Positions 19,138 to 29,530 of a DNA stretch of 64,000 nt are shown here, piece by piece; the stretch's first letter is position 1, and each line of letters starts with the position of its first letter. The position numbers and the translations under genes were made by a program. Origin of the DNA: G965229615 sp965229615 (GTDB taxonomy: Bacteria > Pseudomonadota > Alphaproteobacteria > Rickettsiales > Midichloriaceae); the NCBI GenBank assembly GCA_965229615.1, contig OZ245890.1, positions 930,001-994,000 of the forward strand. The letters are read 5' to 3'. Under the pieces are notes generated by a model. It had not been told where the DNA came from. It saw only the letters and a list, made by a program, of their open reading frames with translations, and did not search any database.

Positions 19138-20931
19138 TCAGTTCTTTTTTGTTTTGAGAACAGCGATAAAGGCAGTCTGTGGTATACTAACCTTGCCTAT
19201 TGATCTCATGCGTTTTTTACCTTCTTTCTGTTTCTCAAGCAGTTTACGCTTACGAGTTATATCACCTCCATAGCATTTTGCCGTAACATCTTTTCTCATA
19301 GCACTGATTGTTTCTCTAGCAATTATTTTTCCACCAATTGCAGCTTGTATTGGAACAGCAAACATATGTTTTGGTATGAGCTCCTTTAGCTTAATGCAAA
19401 GTTCTCGTCCTCTGCTCTCTGATTTCGATCTGTGTACTATCATTGCTAGTGCATCAACTGCTTCACCATTAATCAATATCTTCAATACAACCAAGTCACT
19501 TGTTCTATAGCTGTGAAACTCCCAGTCGAAACTTGCATAACCTCTAGAGCATGATTTCAAATCATCATAAAAATCATATACAATTTCATTGAGAGGTAAT
19601 AGATACACCAACATTACTCTTTCTCCAACATAGTTCATCTCCATCTGTTCACCACGCTTTTGAGTGCATAGATCTAGCACAACTCCTAAATACTGATCTG
19701 GTAGCATTATTGTTGCACGAACCCACGGTTCTTCCATTGTAGATATCTTTGTTGGATCAGGCATATCGTTTGGATTATGCAGTTCAATAAATCCACCAGA
19801 ACGCAAGTGAATACGGTACACCACACTAGGAGCAGTTGTAATTAGATCTATATTAAACTCACGCATTATCCTCTCTTGTATGATTTCCAGGTGCAATAGA
19901 CCTAAAAATCCACATCTAAAACCAAATCCTAATGCACTTGAGGTTTCAATTTCATATGAAAAACTTGAGTCATTAAGGTGAAGTTTAGTAAGACTATCCT
20001 TAAGTTGCTCAAACATACCAGCATCAGTTGGATACAGACTACAAAAAACAACTGGTATGACTTTTTTGAATCCTGGTAATGCTTCCATACACTGGTTTTT
20101 ATCTTCCGTTATGGTGTCACCAACATTGCATTCTGAAACTTGTTTGATTGCTGCAGTGATAAACCCTACCTCTCCTGCCTTGAGTTCATCAACATATACT
20201 TTTTTTGGGGTAAATACTCCAACGTTTTCAATTGTATGTATTATATTATTGGATAATGTCTTAATAGTCATTTTACGGCGCAATACACCATCTATCACTC
20301 TTACTAGAATTACAACGCCTATATATTGATCATACCAACTATCAACCAACATTGCTTTGAGTGGTTTATTGATATCACCAGTTGGTGCTGGGAGGTGTTC
20401 TACAATTGCTTTAAGTACATTGTCTATTCCAAATCCAGTTTTGGCTGAAATTTGCACTGCATTCTGTGCATCAAGACCAATTACTGTTTCAATTTGTTCT
20501 ATAACTCTTTCTGGATCTGCTGCTGGTAAGTCAACCTTATTTAGTACAATAAATATTTCATTGTTTGCTTCCATTGCTTTATAGACATTGACAAGCGTCT
20601 GTGCTTCCACACCCTGGCTTGCATCAACAACTAATATTGAGCCCTCACATGCAGCAAGTGATCTACTAACTTCATATCCGAAATCAACATGTCCTGGTGT
20701 ATCTATGAGATTTAATATATATTCAATGCCATTCTGTGCTTTATATTGCAATCTGACAGTCTGTGCCTTTATTGTAATGCCACGCTCCTTTTCTAGAGGC
20801 ATTGAATCAAGCACTTGTGATACCATTTCCCTCGCCTCGAGTCCACCACATTTTTCTATTAGCCTATCTGCAAGGGTTGATTTTCCATGATCTATGTGAG
20901 CGATTATTGAGAAATTTCTGATGTTTTGCAT
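19138..20931 (-). CDS. lepA: Elongation factor 4 (LepA)
   Basis: Ribosome-associated translational GTPase that back-translocates or helps ribosome assembly. G1 is AHIDHGKSTLADRLIEKCGG, G3 DTPGHVDFGYEV and G4 NKVDLPAADPE. The LepA-specific C-terminal domain is present with AKCYGGDITRKRKLLEKQKE and KKRMRSIGKVSIPQ. At 597 residues it is full length. It starts with MQNIRNFSIIAHIDHG, the standard LepA opening. Confidence 0.97.
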   Translation of the reverse strand: MQNIRNFSIIAHIDHGKSTLADRLIEKCGGLEAREMVSQVLDSMPLEKERGITIKAQTVRLQYKAQNGIEYILNLIDTPGHVDFGYEVSRSLAACEGSILVVDASQGVEAQTLVNVYKAMEANNEIFIVLNKVDLPAADPERVIEQIETVIGLDAQNAVQISAKTGFGIDNVLKAIVEHLPAPTGDINKPLKAMLVDSWYDQYIGVVILVRVIDGVLRRKMTIKTLSNNIIHTIENVGVFTPKKVYVDELKAGEVGFITAAIKQVSECNVGDTITEDKNQCMEALPGFKKVIPVVFCSLYPTDAGMFEQLKDSLTKLHLNDSSFSYEIETSSALGFGFRCGFLGLLHLEIIQERIMREFNIDLITTAPSVVYRIHLRSGGFIELHNPNDMPDPTKISTMEEPWVRATIMLPDQYLGVVLDLCTQKRGEQMEMNYVGERVMLVYLLPLNEIVYDFYDDLKSCSRGYASFDWEFHSYRTSDLVVLKILINGEAVDALAMIVHRSKSESRGRELCIKLKELIPKHMFAVPIQAAIGGKIIARETISAMRKDVTAKCYGGDITRKRKLLEKQKEGKKRMRSIGKVSIPQTAFIAVLKTKKN

Positions 20932-21003
20932 TTGAAAAATTTATTATGCTTTTCATTACTGTATGTTTAGTATTTTTATGATATCATCAATGGTACATAT
21001 AAA

Positions 21004-21645
21004 ATGAACTACATTAGTAATAAAAATAGTCCTGAGAGTTTAGCTATGCATTATAATAATTATGGAAAGCAGCTTCAATACCTACTAGAAAATAATAGTA
21101 TAGATAAACCAATAGTTCTTATAGGTACAGCTGGAAGTGGTAAGAGCACTGTTGGTAGACGTGTTGCAAAAAAGGTTAGATTGCAGTTTTATGATAGTGA
21201 TAAGATTATAGAGGAGAGGGAAAATATGAGTGTAATCAGCATCTATAACACCTATGGTGCTGAGTACTTTCAGAAGCGCGAGAAGGAAGTAATAGAAGAA
21301 GTGATAAGTGGGTATGGGAGGGTTGTATTGTCAACTGGTAGTAATGCATTTATAGATCCAGAAATAAGGCATTTTATTAAATCTCATAGTGTTACTGTTT
21401 GGTTATATGCTGATATAAAAATACTTCATGAGCGCATTTCCAGAAGAAATAGTAGGCCTGGTTTTACACCTGAAAATACTTTGCAGGTGCTGGAAAAAAT
21501 CATAAGTGAGCATTATCCAATATATAGTGAGGCTGATATTGCAATTGAAAGTCATGAGTATGATATATATAGAGTTGTGGATATAGTCATATTAAAGCTC
21601 AAAGAATATTTTGAAACTACACTACTAGCTGATGACAAAATATGA
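21004..21645 (+). CDS. aroK: Shikimate kinase-like protein with altered GGG motif
   Basis: P-loop kinase resembling AroK, which phosphorylates shikimate in chorismate synthesis. Walker A GTAGSGKST is at residues 41-49, FYDSDKIIEE supplies the shikimate-binding Asp, YFQKREKEVI the Arg/Glu, and RRNSRPGF the lid. The usual GGG of the Walker B region is replaced by TGSN (residues 111-114), and a 35-residue N-terminal extension is present. It could be a working AroK, a divergent one or a related kinase. The next gene starts 46 bp downstream. Confidence 0.75.
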   Translation: MNYISNKNSPESLAMHYNNYGKQLQYLLENNSIDKPIVLIGTAGSGKSTVGRRVAKKVRLQFYDSDKIIEERENMSVISIYNTYGAEYFQKREKEVIEEVISGYGRVVLSTGSNAFIDPEIRHFIKSHSVTVWLYADIKILHERISRRNSRPGFTPENTLQVLEKIISEHYPIYSEADIAIESHEYDIYRVVDIVILKLKEYFETTLLADDKI

Positions 21646-21690
21646 GGTTTATACTGTAAGATGTAATATAATAGAATTACTTGGTTTTCC

Positions 21691-24435
21691 TTGCGATACT
21701 ATATTGTGGCACTACTTGCTGTAGTGGTATTGTTAGTGATGATGTCTGATAGGTATAACTTGATAGAATTATCGGATTACAGGCAGCAAATCGCTAAGAG
21801 CTTATCTACAAAATACGGTCTGAAAGTTAATTTGGATGATAAACTTATATTGAAATTCTTACCATCCCCATATGTTTATGTCTCTAATGTTAGTGTAGCG
21901 TATGATGATCAGATGCTAATGAAGGGGTCTGGTGTGAGAATTCTAATGTCATTGCAAGATCTACCAAGCATGTTTGACATACAAGGCCTTTCACTAGGCA
22001 GTATAAAAGTTGCCTCTACCAATGCATACCTCAATGTTAGTACACTGAGTGCTATGATGAAAAATTCGTCAAATAACAAATCTGTGCGTGGCAATTTTGT
22101 TTTTGATACTTTAGACCTAGTTGGTATTGATGATATAAATCATCATGTTGATGATGTTGCATTTAGAAATGTTAACTATGATGTTACTGATACAGCATAT
22201 TCCTTAACAGCTGATATTATAGCTAACAACTTGAATGTTAGGTGCGCAATAGAAGTCAGTACAAAACAAGATGATGTTGTTGATGTTACGATTGATGCTA
22301 AAACTCATGGTGCAACATTGCAAATTAATATCAATGATCTCAACATTGGAAGTGACTCGCTGAAAGGTGGCAATATAGCTTTCGCAATAAAAGATATTCA
22401 AGCGTTAAAGGCAAATTTTAATCAACAGTTAATCTCCAATGATAGCGATAGCTTTTTGAATACTATTATTGGTAACATGAAGAGTGATGATATTAGGGTA
22501 ACGGCTGAGATACATGGCAATTCAGAGGGTGGTTTTGAAATCAATAATGTAAAACTTATATCTGATAATAGCAGTGAGGATATTGATGTTATTATAAATA
22601 CTCATAAGGTTGATGATGATCTTATAGAAATAAATGCAAACGCTCTAATAGATAAGATCAACTTCGACGTACTGAGTGACGTAATGGGTATAGGTACACA
22701 GAAACCATATCATCTTCTCTTGATAGCACAAGATTTATTTCATGACATTATATTACCTAAAAATATTGATGCTATTTTAAATTTAAGGATAAATAGTATT
22801 ATAACAAATAATGAGGAAATTAGAGCGTTGAAATTCCAAGCATATAATGTGATGGGAGATGTTATAGTGAAGAATTTCAGCATGATTTTGCCAAAGGATT
22901 CGGAGATCACATTGAGTGGCGTTATATCACAGAATAATATTAGACCTAAATTCGAAGGACTGATTGATATTAGATCAACGGACTATCAATACACAGTTGA
23001 TTGGTATGACACTGCTAAACTAGCATCTGATGGTGTGAGCCTGAAAAAACCAAAGAGATTACGTGGTCATGCTAAGATTTCTGCCATATCACACGTATTA
23101 AAAATATTTGATATATTACTAGAGTCAGATGATATAGTATTAGGAGGAGGGGTGTTTTTATATGATACACCACATGTGACGCCAGCGCGGTCATTTTTTC
23201 TAAGCTTGAAAAACTTTAATTTTGATGAGGAAACAAGTGTAAGCACTGACTTCAGTGAGTATATAAAAATGTTGTACACAGTAGATTATGATAGGAATGG
23301 TGAATCATACTTCAAGATCACAAATGATAACAATTGGCTAAGATGCATGAAAAAAACGTCCTACTTTAATCTAGATATGCAGGATATTGTTTTCATGAAA
23401 CGGAAGTTCAACAGTATCAAGGCTCAAATAGAAGTTGCACCAAGTAGTTTTAGTATAGATAAAATGCAGATTAACACAAATGATGGTTTTGATGGAACCC
23501 TGCAGTTTAAATTTTTCCTACCTGTGTTTAGACCGCAGATCACTGCAAAGATCAATTTTGCAAATTTGGATCTTGGTGTACTAGGTAGTATTCTTCCGTC
23601 AATTAATGAAATGTATCAGTACAAGGACAATTATTTGAGCTTAAAACGTCCCAACCATTATGAAAATATAAATTTTTTTTCTGTCAATCACTATGATGGT
23701 AATTTGGAGATAAAAATTGACGTATTAACAAACGGTCAAACTAAAATACTAGAGAACATTGATGGCAATTTAGAGTGGGACTTTGGTACAGTCACACTTA
23801 GAAAATTAAGTGGTAACATCTGGGATGGAAAAATAGATGTTAGTGCAAGAACAACAGCAACAGCACAGCCGGAATTTCAGTTGAACTTTCACCTAGACAG
23901 TATAAATCCTAGTCCTCCGTTCTTGATGATAACTGGTTTAGATAAAATCAATGGTTATATGAGTGTAGCGGGTAATGTGATGGCTAGTGGCAGAAGTTGG
24001 GATGATGTATCTAAGAATATTAATGGTAATGTTAAGTTTGTAGGTGCTCAAATTACATTTGATGGTTTTGATTTAAATCAAATAGTATCAACATTAGATA
24101 ATGATTACACAGTTGATAGTAAGGTACAGAGCATTAATTACTATACAAAATATGGCAGCACTCTTTTTGATGAGATCAGCGGTGGTATATCACTTCAGAA
24201 GAGTATTGCGAAGATAGATAACATACAATTAAAAAATAGTAGAATTGCTGGAGTGTACAGCGCATACTATAATCTTAATTCAAAATCTATTAATGGTGTA
24301 GGGGTGTTCTCATTCATACCAATTAGCGGCTCGAAAGCAATCACAGTACAAATTAAAGGCAAAGGGACAATACACAACATGCAAAATTTTGAGGTTGATG
24401 CAAGTGAAGCAATCAATTATGCAGAAGGGAAGTGA
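21691..24435 (+). CDS. AsmA family protein, inner-membrane anchored
   Basis: A 914-residue protein with one N-terminal membrane anchor (residues ~4-18) followed by a long periplasmic beta-rich region. The opening ELSDYRQQIAKSLSTKYGLK with LKFLPSPYVYVSNVSV is the AsmA N-terminal pattern. The C-terminal portion (GNVKFVGAQITFDGFDLNQI, then GSTLFDEISGGISL) matches the AsmA_2 region. Such proteins are thought to move phospholipids towards the outer membrane. The start codon is a TTG at 21691; the next Met would remove the anchor. Confidence 0.85.
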   Translation: MRYYIVALLAVVVLLVMMSDRYNLIELSDYRQQIAKSLSTKYGLKVNLDDKLILKFLPSPYVYVSNVSVAYDDQMLMKGSGVRILMSLQDLPSMFDIQGLSLGSIKVASTNAYLNVSTLSAMMKNSSNNKSVRGNFVFDTLDLVGIDDINHHVDDVAFRNVNYDVTDTAYSLTADIIANNLNVRCAIEVSTKQDDVVDVTIDAKTHGATLQININDLNIGSDSLKGGNIAFAIKDIQALKANFNQQLISNDSDSFLNTIIGNMKSDDIRVTAEIHGNSEGGFEINNVKLISDNSSEDIDVIINTHKVDDDLIEINANALIDKINFDVLSDVMGIGTQKPYHLLLIAQDLFHDIILPKNIDAILNLRINSIITNNEEIRALKFQAYNVMGDVIVKNFSMILPKDSEITLSGVISQNNIRPKFEGLIDIRSTDYQYTVDWYDTAKLASDGVSLKKPKRLRGHAKISAISHVLKIFDILLESDDIVLGGGVFLYDTPHVTPARSFFLSLKNFNFDEETSVSTDFSEYIKMLYTVDYDRNGESYFKITNDNNWLRCMKKTSYFNLDMQDIVFMKRKFNSIKAQIEVAPSSFSIDKMQINTNDGFDGTLQFKFFLPVFRPQITAKINFANLDLGVLGSILPSINEMYQYKDNYLSLKRPNHYENINFFSVNHYDGNLEIKIDVLTNGQTKILENIDGNLEWDFGTVTLRKLSGNIWDGKIDVSARTTATAQPEFQLNFHLDSINPSPPFLMITGLDKINGYMSVAGNVMASGRSWDDVSKNINGNVKFVGAQITFDGFDLNQIVSTLDNDYTVDSKVQSINYYTKYGSTLFDEISGGISLQKSIAKIDNIQLKNSRIAGVYSAYYNLNSKSINGVGVFSFIPISGSKAITVQIKGKGTIHNMQNFEVDASEAINYAEGK

Positions 24436-24534
24436 CAAACAGAATGGATAATGTAATTTTATCTTGACTTGAATAGTGCAAGTTTGTATACATATACGCT
24501 TGTTGTATGAGAACAAATACATAATATGTGAGCA

Positions 24535-26037
24535 ATGGAAACTCTACCTCAAAATAAAAGTGTAAAAACAAAAGAACAGAAAATACTTGATTCATTGGCT
24601 TTTGTATTAAATGGTGGCGGTATATGTTCAGCTGTTATTTTTGATGATAACAATGAACGATTATATATCACTACTAATGATCCATCGCAGTATAATGACA
24701 AAGAAATAGAGCATATATCGGATGTTTTATCTTGCTTATCAGAAGAAAATCCATCACAAGAATCACAAGATAAACTAGTTAAAATAGTGCTTGAAAAGCA
24801 TTTCTGTAATCCTAGGGATAAGTCTAATAGTACTGAGGGCAATGAACAGTATCTTTACTCTAAAATGATAGTAGATTTGTCAAATGATGGTGACTTTCTT
24901 GCAGAACAATTAAGGGAATGTTTTTCAGCGCCAGATGAAAATGAAAACGAAGATCGATTGTTGCATGCAGATACTACTGATAAAACGAACAAAGAAAAGT
25001 TGATTAGCAAGTTGAAAAAATTGATTAATGGAGAATATCAGTGTGGTGATGCAAAAATGCGATTACAATACATGATTATGCGCAATAAGATTAATAGTAC
25101 GGATGAAGAGATGAATAGCAAGTTGGCAAGGTTAGGTATAGTAAAAATCAAAAGAAACAAGACTTCGTGTGCACTTACAAGCTATATGGGTTTTGTGATT
25201 GCTGCTACAGTACACTCGAAACGTTTGATTAAATTTTTGGGGGATAGTGAAGAAAAATTGCGCAATGCAATTTTGGCAAAAAATCTTACTGTTCTGGTTA
25301 GTAATCAAGATAAAAAAAAGGAGCAAGATTATGATGATGAGGAGGCAAAGCATTCTGGATCAGAAGGTGAAGGAAGTAAGCATTCTGATTCAGAAGGTGA
25401 AAGAAGTATGAAGACAGCAGAATTTGCAACAGTATTTCCAGATACTAAGAGTAATCAATATTCGCATGCGGAAGTACTTCTAGTGATGGAATTTGTGCGA
25501 CAAATGAAAATATCATATGTTGGAGTATCAAAATATTGTTGTCCAATGTGCGCAACAATATTGTCTTCCCTTGGAGTTAAATTTGCAGGAATGCATAACA
25601 AATGCAGTAATGTGTATGTGCTTCCCAAGCTTAGTGCTGATGATAATGTAGAAGTTATTGAGAAATCGGATGGACAGGTTGAGGAGAAATTGAATAAATA
25701 TTTGAATGATTTTTGTGAGGAAAATCAGTATCAAGCAATCACATCTATAGATGTAGGGCCCGTACTTGGCGGTACGGGTGGTTGGGAGAAATATTTTGCA
25801 CAGCAAAAAATGGCTCCTGATGTAGAAATAACTATTTGTAATAATGATATAAAAATTGGATATACTACTATTGAATCCACCAACAAATTTTTCAATCAAG
25901 GTGACCATATTGATTGCAATGTTGACTTGAGACAAAAGGGAGTAATTGAAGTTTTAAAAGATCTAGAAGGTGGTCATAAAGCTTCTTGTCTCAGATATTA
26001 TCAACTGCGCGAAGAATTACAAGGGATGAAATTTTAG
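24535..26037 (+). CDS. Predicted deaminase-fold effector or toxin (OTT_1508-like)
   Basis: A 500-residue protein without signal peptide or membrane segment. Residues ~305-345 carry the deaminase signature: H311-A-E313 in SHAEVLL for zinc binding and catalysis, then SKYCCPMC with C336 and C339 as the second zinc pair, followed by ATILSSLGV. The SK-x-CC-x-x-C wording resembles the OTT_1508-like deaminases first noted in Orientia and fungi. An acidic Ser/Glu/Gly linker with a 30-nt tandem repeat separates the N-terminal part from the deaminase domain. The substrate (nucleotide, RNA or DNA) is unknown. A small gene follows 72 bp downstream on the same strand. Confidence 0.65.
   Translation: METLPQNKSVKTKEQKILDSLAFVLNGGGICSAVIFDDNNERLYITTNDPSQYNDKEIEHISDVLSCLSEENPSQESQDKLVKIVLEKHFCNPRDKSNSTEGNEQYLYSKMIVDLSNDGDFLAEQLRECFSAPDENENEDRLLHADTTDKTNKEKLISKLKKLINGEYQCGDAKMRLQYMIMRNKINSTDEEMNSKLARLGIVKIKRNKTSCALTSYMGFVIAATVHSKRLIKFLGDSEEKLRNAILAKNLTVLVSNQDKKKEQDYDDEEAKHSGSEGEGSKHSDSEGERSMKTAEFATVFPDTKSNQYSHAEVLLVMEFVRQMKISYVGVSKYCCPMCATILSSLGVKFAGMHNKCSNVYVLPKLSADDNVEVIEKSDGQVEEKLNKYLNDFCEENQYQAITSIDVGPVLGGTGGWEKYFAQQKMAPDVEITICNNDIKIGYTTIESTNKFFNQGDHIDCNVDLRQKGVIEVLKDLEGGHKASCLRYYQLREELQGMKF
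25348..25407 (+). repeat. Two 30-nt tandem copies inside the deaminase gene
   Basis: Two near-identical 30-nt units (25348-25377 and 25378-25407) encode KHSGSEGEGS and KHSDSEGERS. They differ at a few positions and keep the frame. They form the acidic linker before the deaminase domain. Confidence 0.9.
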
Positions 26038-26109
26038 TGTTGACATGTAAGGAAATTTATGTTATCATTCAATGTATGGTTGTTCAATTTAACTTATAAG
26101 GAGTGGGTT

Positions 26110-26511
26110 ATGCTCAAAAAAGTCAGAAAAGAAGTACAAGCAGCAAACAAAGCTACACAAGGCGATGAAATGCACAATGGATCCGATGGTTATAGCGATG
26201 TTGTATCAAAAATGGTGGAGGCTGCTAAATCACGCGATTATGGGGGTTTGGAGTTTTATGCTGCAAAACTAATAGGAGATGAAAGCATTGACTTATCTGG
26301 TGTAGTAGGTGAGTTCTTTACAGGACTAAAGGAAGAATATAATATATATAGTGTCATAGATGAAATTGCAGAAGAAAAATGTGAGAATATGATGAAATTG
26401 TGCAGAAAAGTATACGAGGGAAAAGAAAACGAAAACAAAAATCAACCGTCGTATGTGAAGTATTTGGAATATTGTGATGAATACCTAGAAGATCAAGATA
26501 GAAGTCTCTAG
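26110..26511 (+). CDS. Small hypothetical protein next to the deaminase
   Basis: An unrecognised acidic, helical protein of 133 residues. I chose the ATG at 26110, which has the best ribosome-binding site in the area (AAGGAG at 26098-26103, 6-base spacing). An upstream in-frame ATG at 26059 with AAGGA would add 17 residues. It directly follows the deaminase gene on the same strand, and part of it is duplicated in degraded form at 26635-26795. The layout recalls toxin genes followed by immunity genes and their decayed copies, but that role is inference. Confidence 0.6.
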   Translation: MLKKVRKEVQAANKATQGDEMHNGSDGYSDVVSKMVEAAKSRDYGGLEFYAAKLIGDESIDLSGVVGEFFTGLKEEYNIYSVIDEIAEEKCENMMKLCRKVYEGKENENKNQPSYVKYLEYCDEYLEDQDRSL

Positions 26512-26634
26512 TATCACACATCATCTTGTGTGCAAGTTCCAACGGAATCAAACCATTTCCAAGCAAATTCATGTTATCCTGATAGGGGTCTCCAAAACAG
26601 GGGGGGCCCAAAATGCCTCCGATTGCCTTGGTAG

Positions 26635-26795
26635 CAATGGTTGCAAATAATGGGAGGGCTGCGGGGTTTAGAGTTTCATACTATAAAAACATACAAGTAG
26701 GGAGAGTCTTTGCAGGACTAAAGTGAGAATATAATAATAGTGTCATAGATGAAACTGCAGAAGAAAAATGTGAGACATATGATGAAACAAGGAGA
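26635..26795 (+). pseudogene. Decayed partial copy of the small gene at 26110
   Basis: The stretch 26706-26787 closely repeats 26311-26396 of the neighbouring gene; shared wording includes CAGGACTAAAG, then GTGTCATAGATGAAA and GCAGAAGAAAAATGTGAGA. Upstream, 26660-26690 matches the segment around 26240-26270. A stop codon, a deletion of about 27 bases and small indels make it non-coding. It fills most of the 376-base gap between the small gene and the 16S rRNA 3' end. The gap also holds a G7 run at 26600-26606 and the 16S trailer arm. Confidence 0.75.
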
Positions 26796-26844
26796 ACATC
26801 AACGATAACAAATCATTGCATGTAAGAAAATACATCCCAAGCAA

Positions 26845-26868
26845 CATAGCAAACGTAAAAGACAGTGG
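26845..26868 (-). other. 3' arm of the 16S precursor processing stem
   Basis: These 24 bases are the reverse complement of 28446-28469 with a single mismatch. They lie about 20 bases beyond the mature 16S 3' end. The two arms would pair in the precursor to form the RNase III-type stem that releases 16S rRNA. Confidence 0.85.
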
Positions 26869-26887
26869 TCTCAAGTTTTGGTCTTTT

Positions 26888-28383
<1,496 letters not shown>

Positions 28384-28410
28384 TTTCCTGACAAAAAAAT
28401 GTCATTATGT

Positions 28411-28426
28411 GAACTCAATTGAGTTC
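28411..28426. repeat. Perfect 16-bp palindrome in the 16S leader
   Basis: GAACTCAATTGAGTTC reads identically on both strands. It lies between the leader arm of the processing stem and the mature 16S 5' end, so it would be transcribed and could form an extra small hairpin or dimerisation site in the leader. Confidence 0.7.
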
Positions 28427-28445
28427 TAATTCAAATATTGAATTA

Positions 28446-28469
28446 CCACTGTCTTTTGCGTTTGCTATG
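28446..28469 (-). other. 5' arm of the 16S precursor processing stem
   Basis: Partner of 26845-26868: 23 of 24 bases are complementary. It lies about 63 bases upstream of the mature 16S 5' end and downstream of the promoter, as expected for an rRNA leader. Confidence 0.85.
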
Positions 28470-28518
28470 AACTTTTTAAAAAGAATTTATTCAACGAACT
28501 CCTTCGTCACAGGAATAA

Positions 28519-28547
28519 TAAATATCAATGTTTTCATGGTGTGTCAA
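28519..28547 (-). promoter_or_regulatory. 16S rRNA promoter
   Basis: On the minus strand a perfect TTGACA (28542-28547) is followed after 17 bases by TATTTA (28519-28524). This lies about 135 bases upstream of the mature 16S 5' end and just upstream of the leader stem arm. The rest of the 358-base gap, up to the + strand gene at 28742, is very AT-rich and shows only short palindromes (for example 28678-28689). Confidence 0.65.
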
Positions 28548-28741
28548 TAGATTCATGAAAATATTTTCATATTTTTTTAATTATTCCTATTTATTGGCTG
28601 TTTTTGTTTATGTATGTTGTTATCCTAGCAGTTATTGTTAACTTGTCTTATACTTGTAAAAGTATTGGTATATAAACGTATACGTATACAAATAAAAAGT
28701 TCTTATTAACTTGGTCATATATAAATAACTTACATTAGCAA

Positions 28742-29530
28742 ATGGCATATGATGACATTAGTTCTGTACTACGAGAGGTTCGCAGCATAGTTTCGCACAA
28801 GTATAAATCGTTATTGCTTGTTTTAGTATTTACAGTGTTAGTACCACTGTTTTGTGATGTGTTTCTTAATAAGACAGTGCTGGGAGATCTGCATATTTTG
28901 CAAGAACAACTGTTACATCTCAAAGATGAAACAACAAAAGTAGATTTTGATACCAGTTTGCTCTATAAAACCATGATTTTAGCTTGCTTGAATGTGATTA
29001 TTATCATAGTTGTTGATACCTTCATAGTGATAACTGCTATATATATTGTTTTATCAACCAGTGATGATCTTTTTGATATTAAGAGAAATTTTTTTATGCG
29101 ATTGCTGAAGCAGACGTTTTTCAATGTCTTCAAAATATTCTGCGTTTTATATTTCGTACTTTTTTTATCAGCAATGCTACATATCATAGCACAATTAAGT
29201 AATAATACAATAGTCCAGCTGCTTAAATTTCTCATGGTTAATTTTGTTGCGATATATACAACGATCACTTTATTTGCACCACTGAATGCAGCTGGAGAAG
29301 GTAATACTATAACGCAAGCATTTAGAGGTAGCTTTTATCTTGTCAGGCAAAATTTGGGTTTATCTGTTAAATTGAGCTGTATATATTTACTGTTATCATT
29401 TGTTTTCAGTTTAAACATCACTCTAATGAGTATATTACTTCCTACACTAAAGATCTTGTTATATATATGTATAGCATTGATTTATTTTGATGATATGAAA
29501 TGTCGTATTAATACTAATGCAAATGCGTAA
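28742..29530 (+). CDS. Hypothetical multi-spanning membrane protein
   Basis: An unrecognised 262-residue protein with about six hydrophobic segments, near residues 20-40, 80-105, 128-155, 165-185, 200-215 and 225-255. After a short basic N-terminus the first segment leads into a periplasmic loop of about 40 residues (LHILQEQLLHLKDETTK). It overlaps ccmB by 14 bp if ccmB starts at 29517, so the two are likely translated together. That could point to a role in heme export or another envelope process; no catalytic motif is seen. Confidence 0.7.
   Translation: MAYDDISSVLREVRSIVSHKYKSLLLVLVFTVLVPLFCDVFLNKTVLGDLHILQEQLLHLKDETTKVDFDTSLLYKTMILACLNVIIIIVVDTFIVITAIYIVLSTSDDLFDIKRNFFMRLLKQTFFNVFKIFCVLYFVLFLSAMLHIIAQLSNNTIVQLLKFLMVNFVAIYTTITLFAPLNAAGEGNTITQAFRGSFYLVRQNLGLSVKLSCIYLLLSFVFSLNITLMSILLPTLKILLYICIALIYFDDMKCRINTNANA

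Noticed and set aside
25528..25935. 135-codon frame antisense to the deaminase gene
   Set aside because: Hydrophobic shadow of the plus-strand gene, which has clear motifs.
26600..26606. G7 run as a second phase-variation site
   Set aside because: It lies in non-coding, decayed sequence and not in or before an intact gene.
28678..28689. 12-bp palindrome GTATACGTATAC
   Set aside because: Short alternating AT-rich palindrome expected by chance in this composition; no gene-linked position beyond lying 50 bp upstream of 28742.
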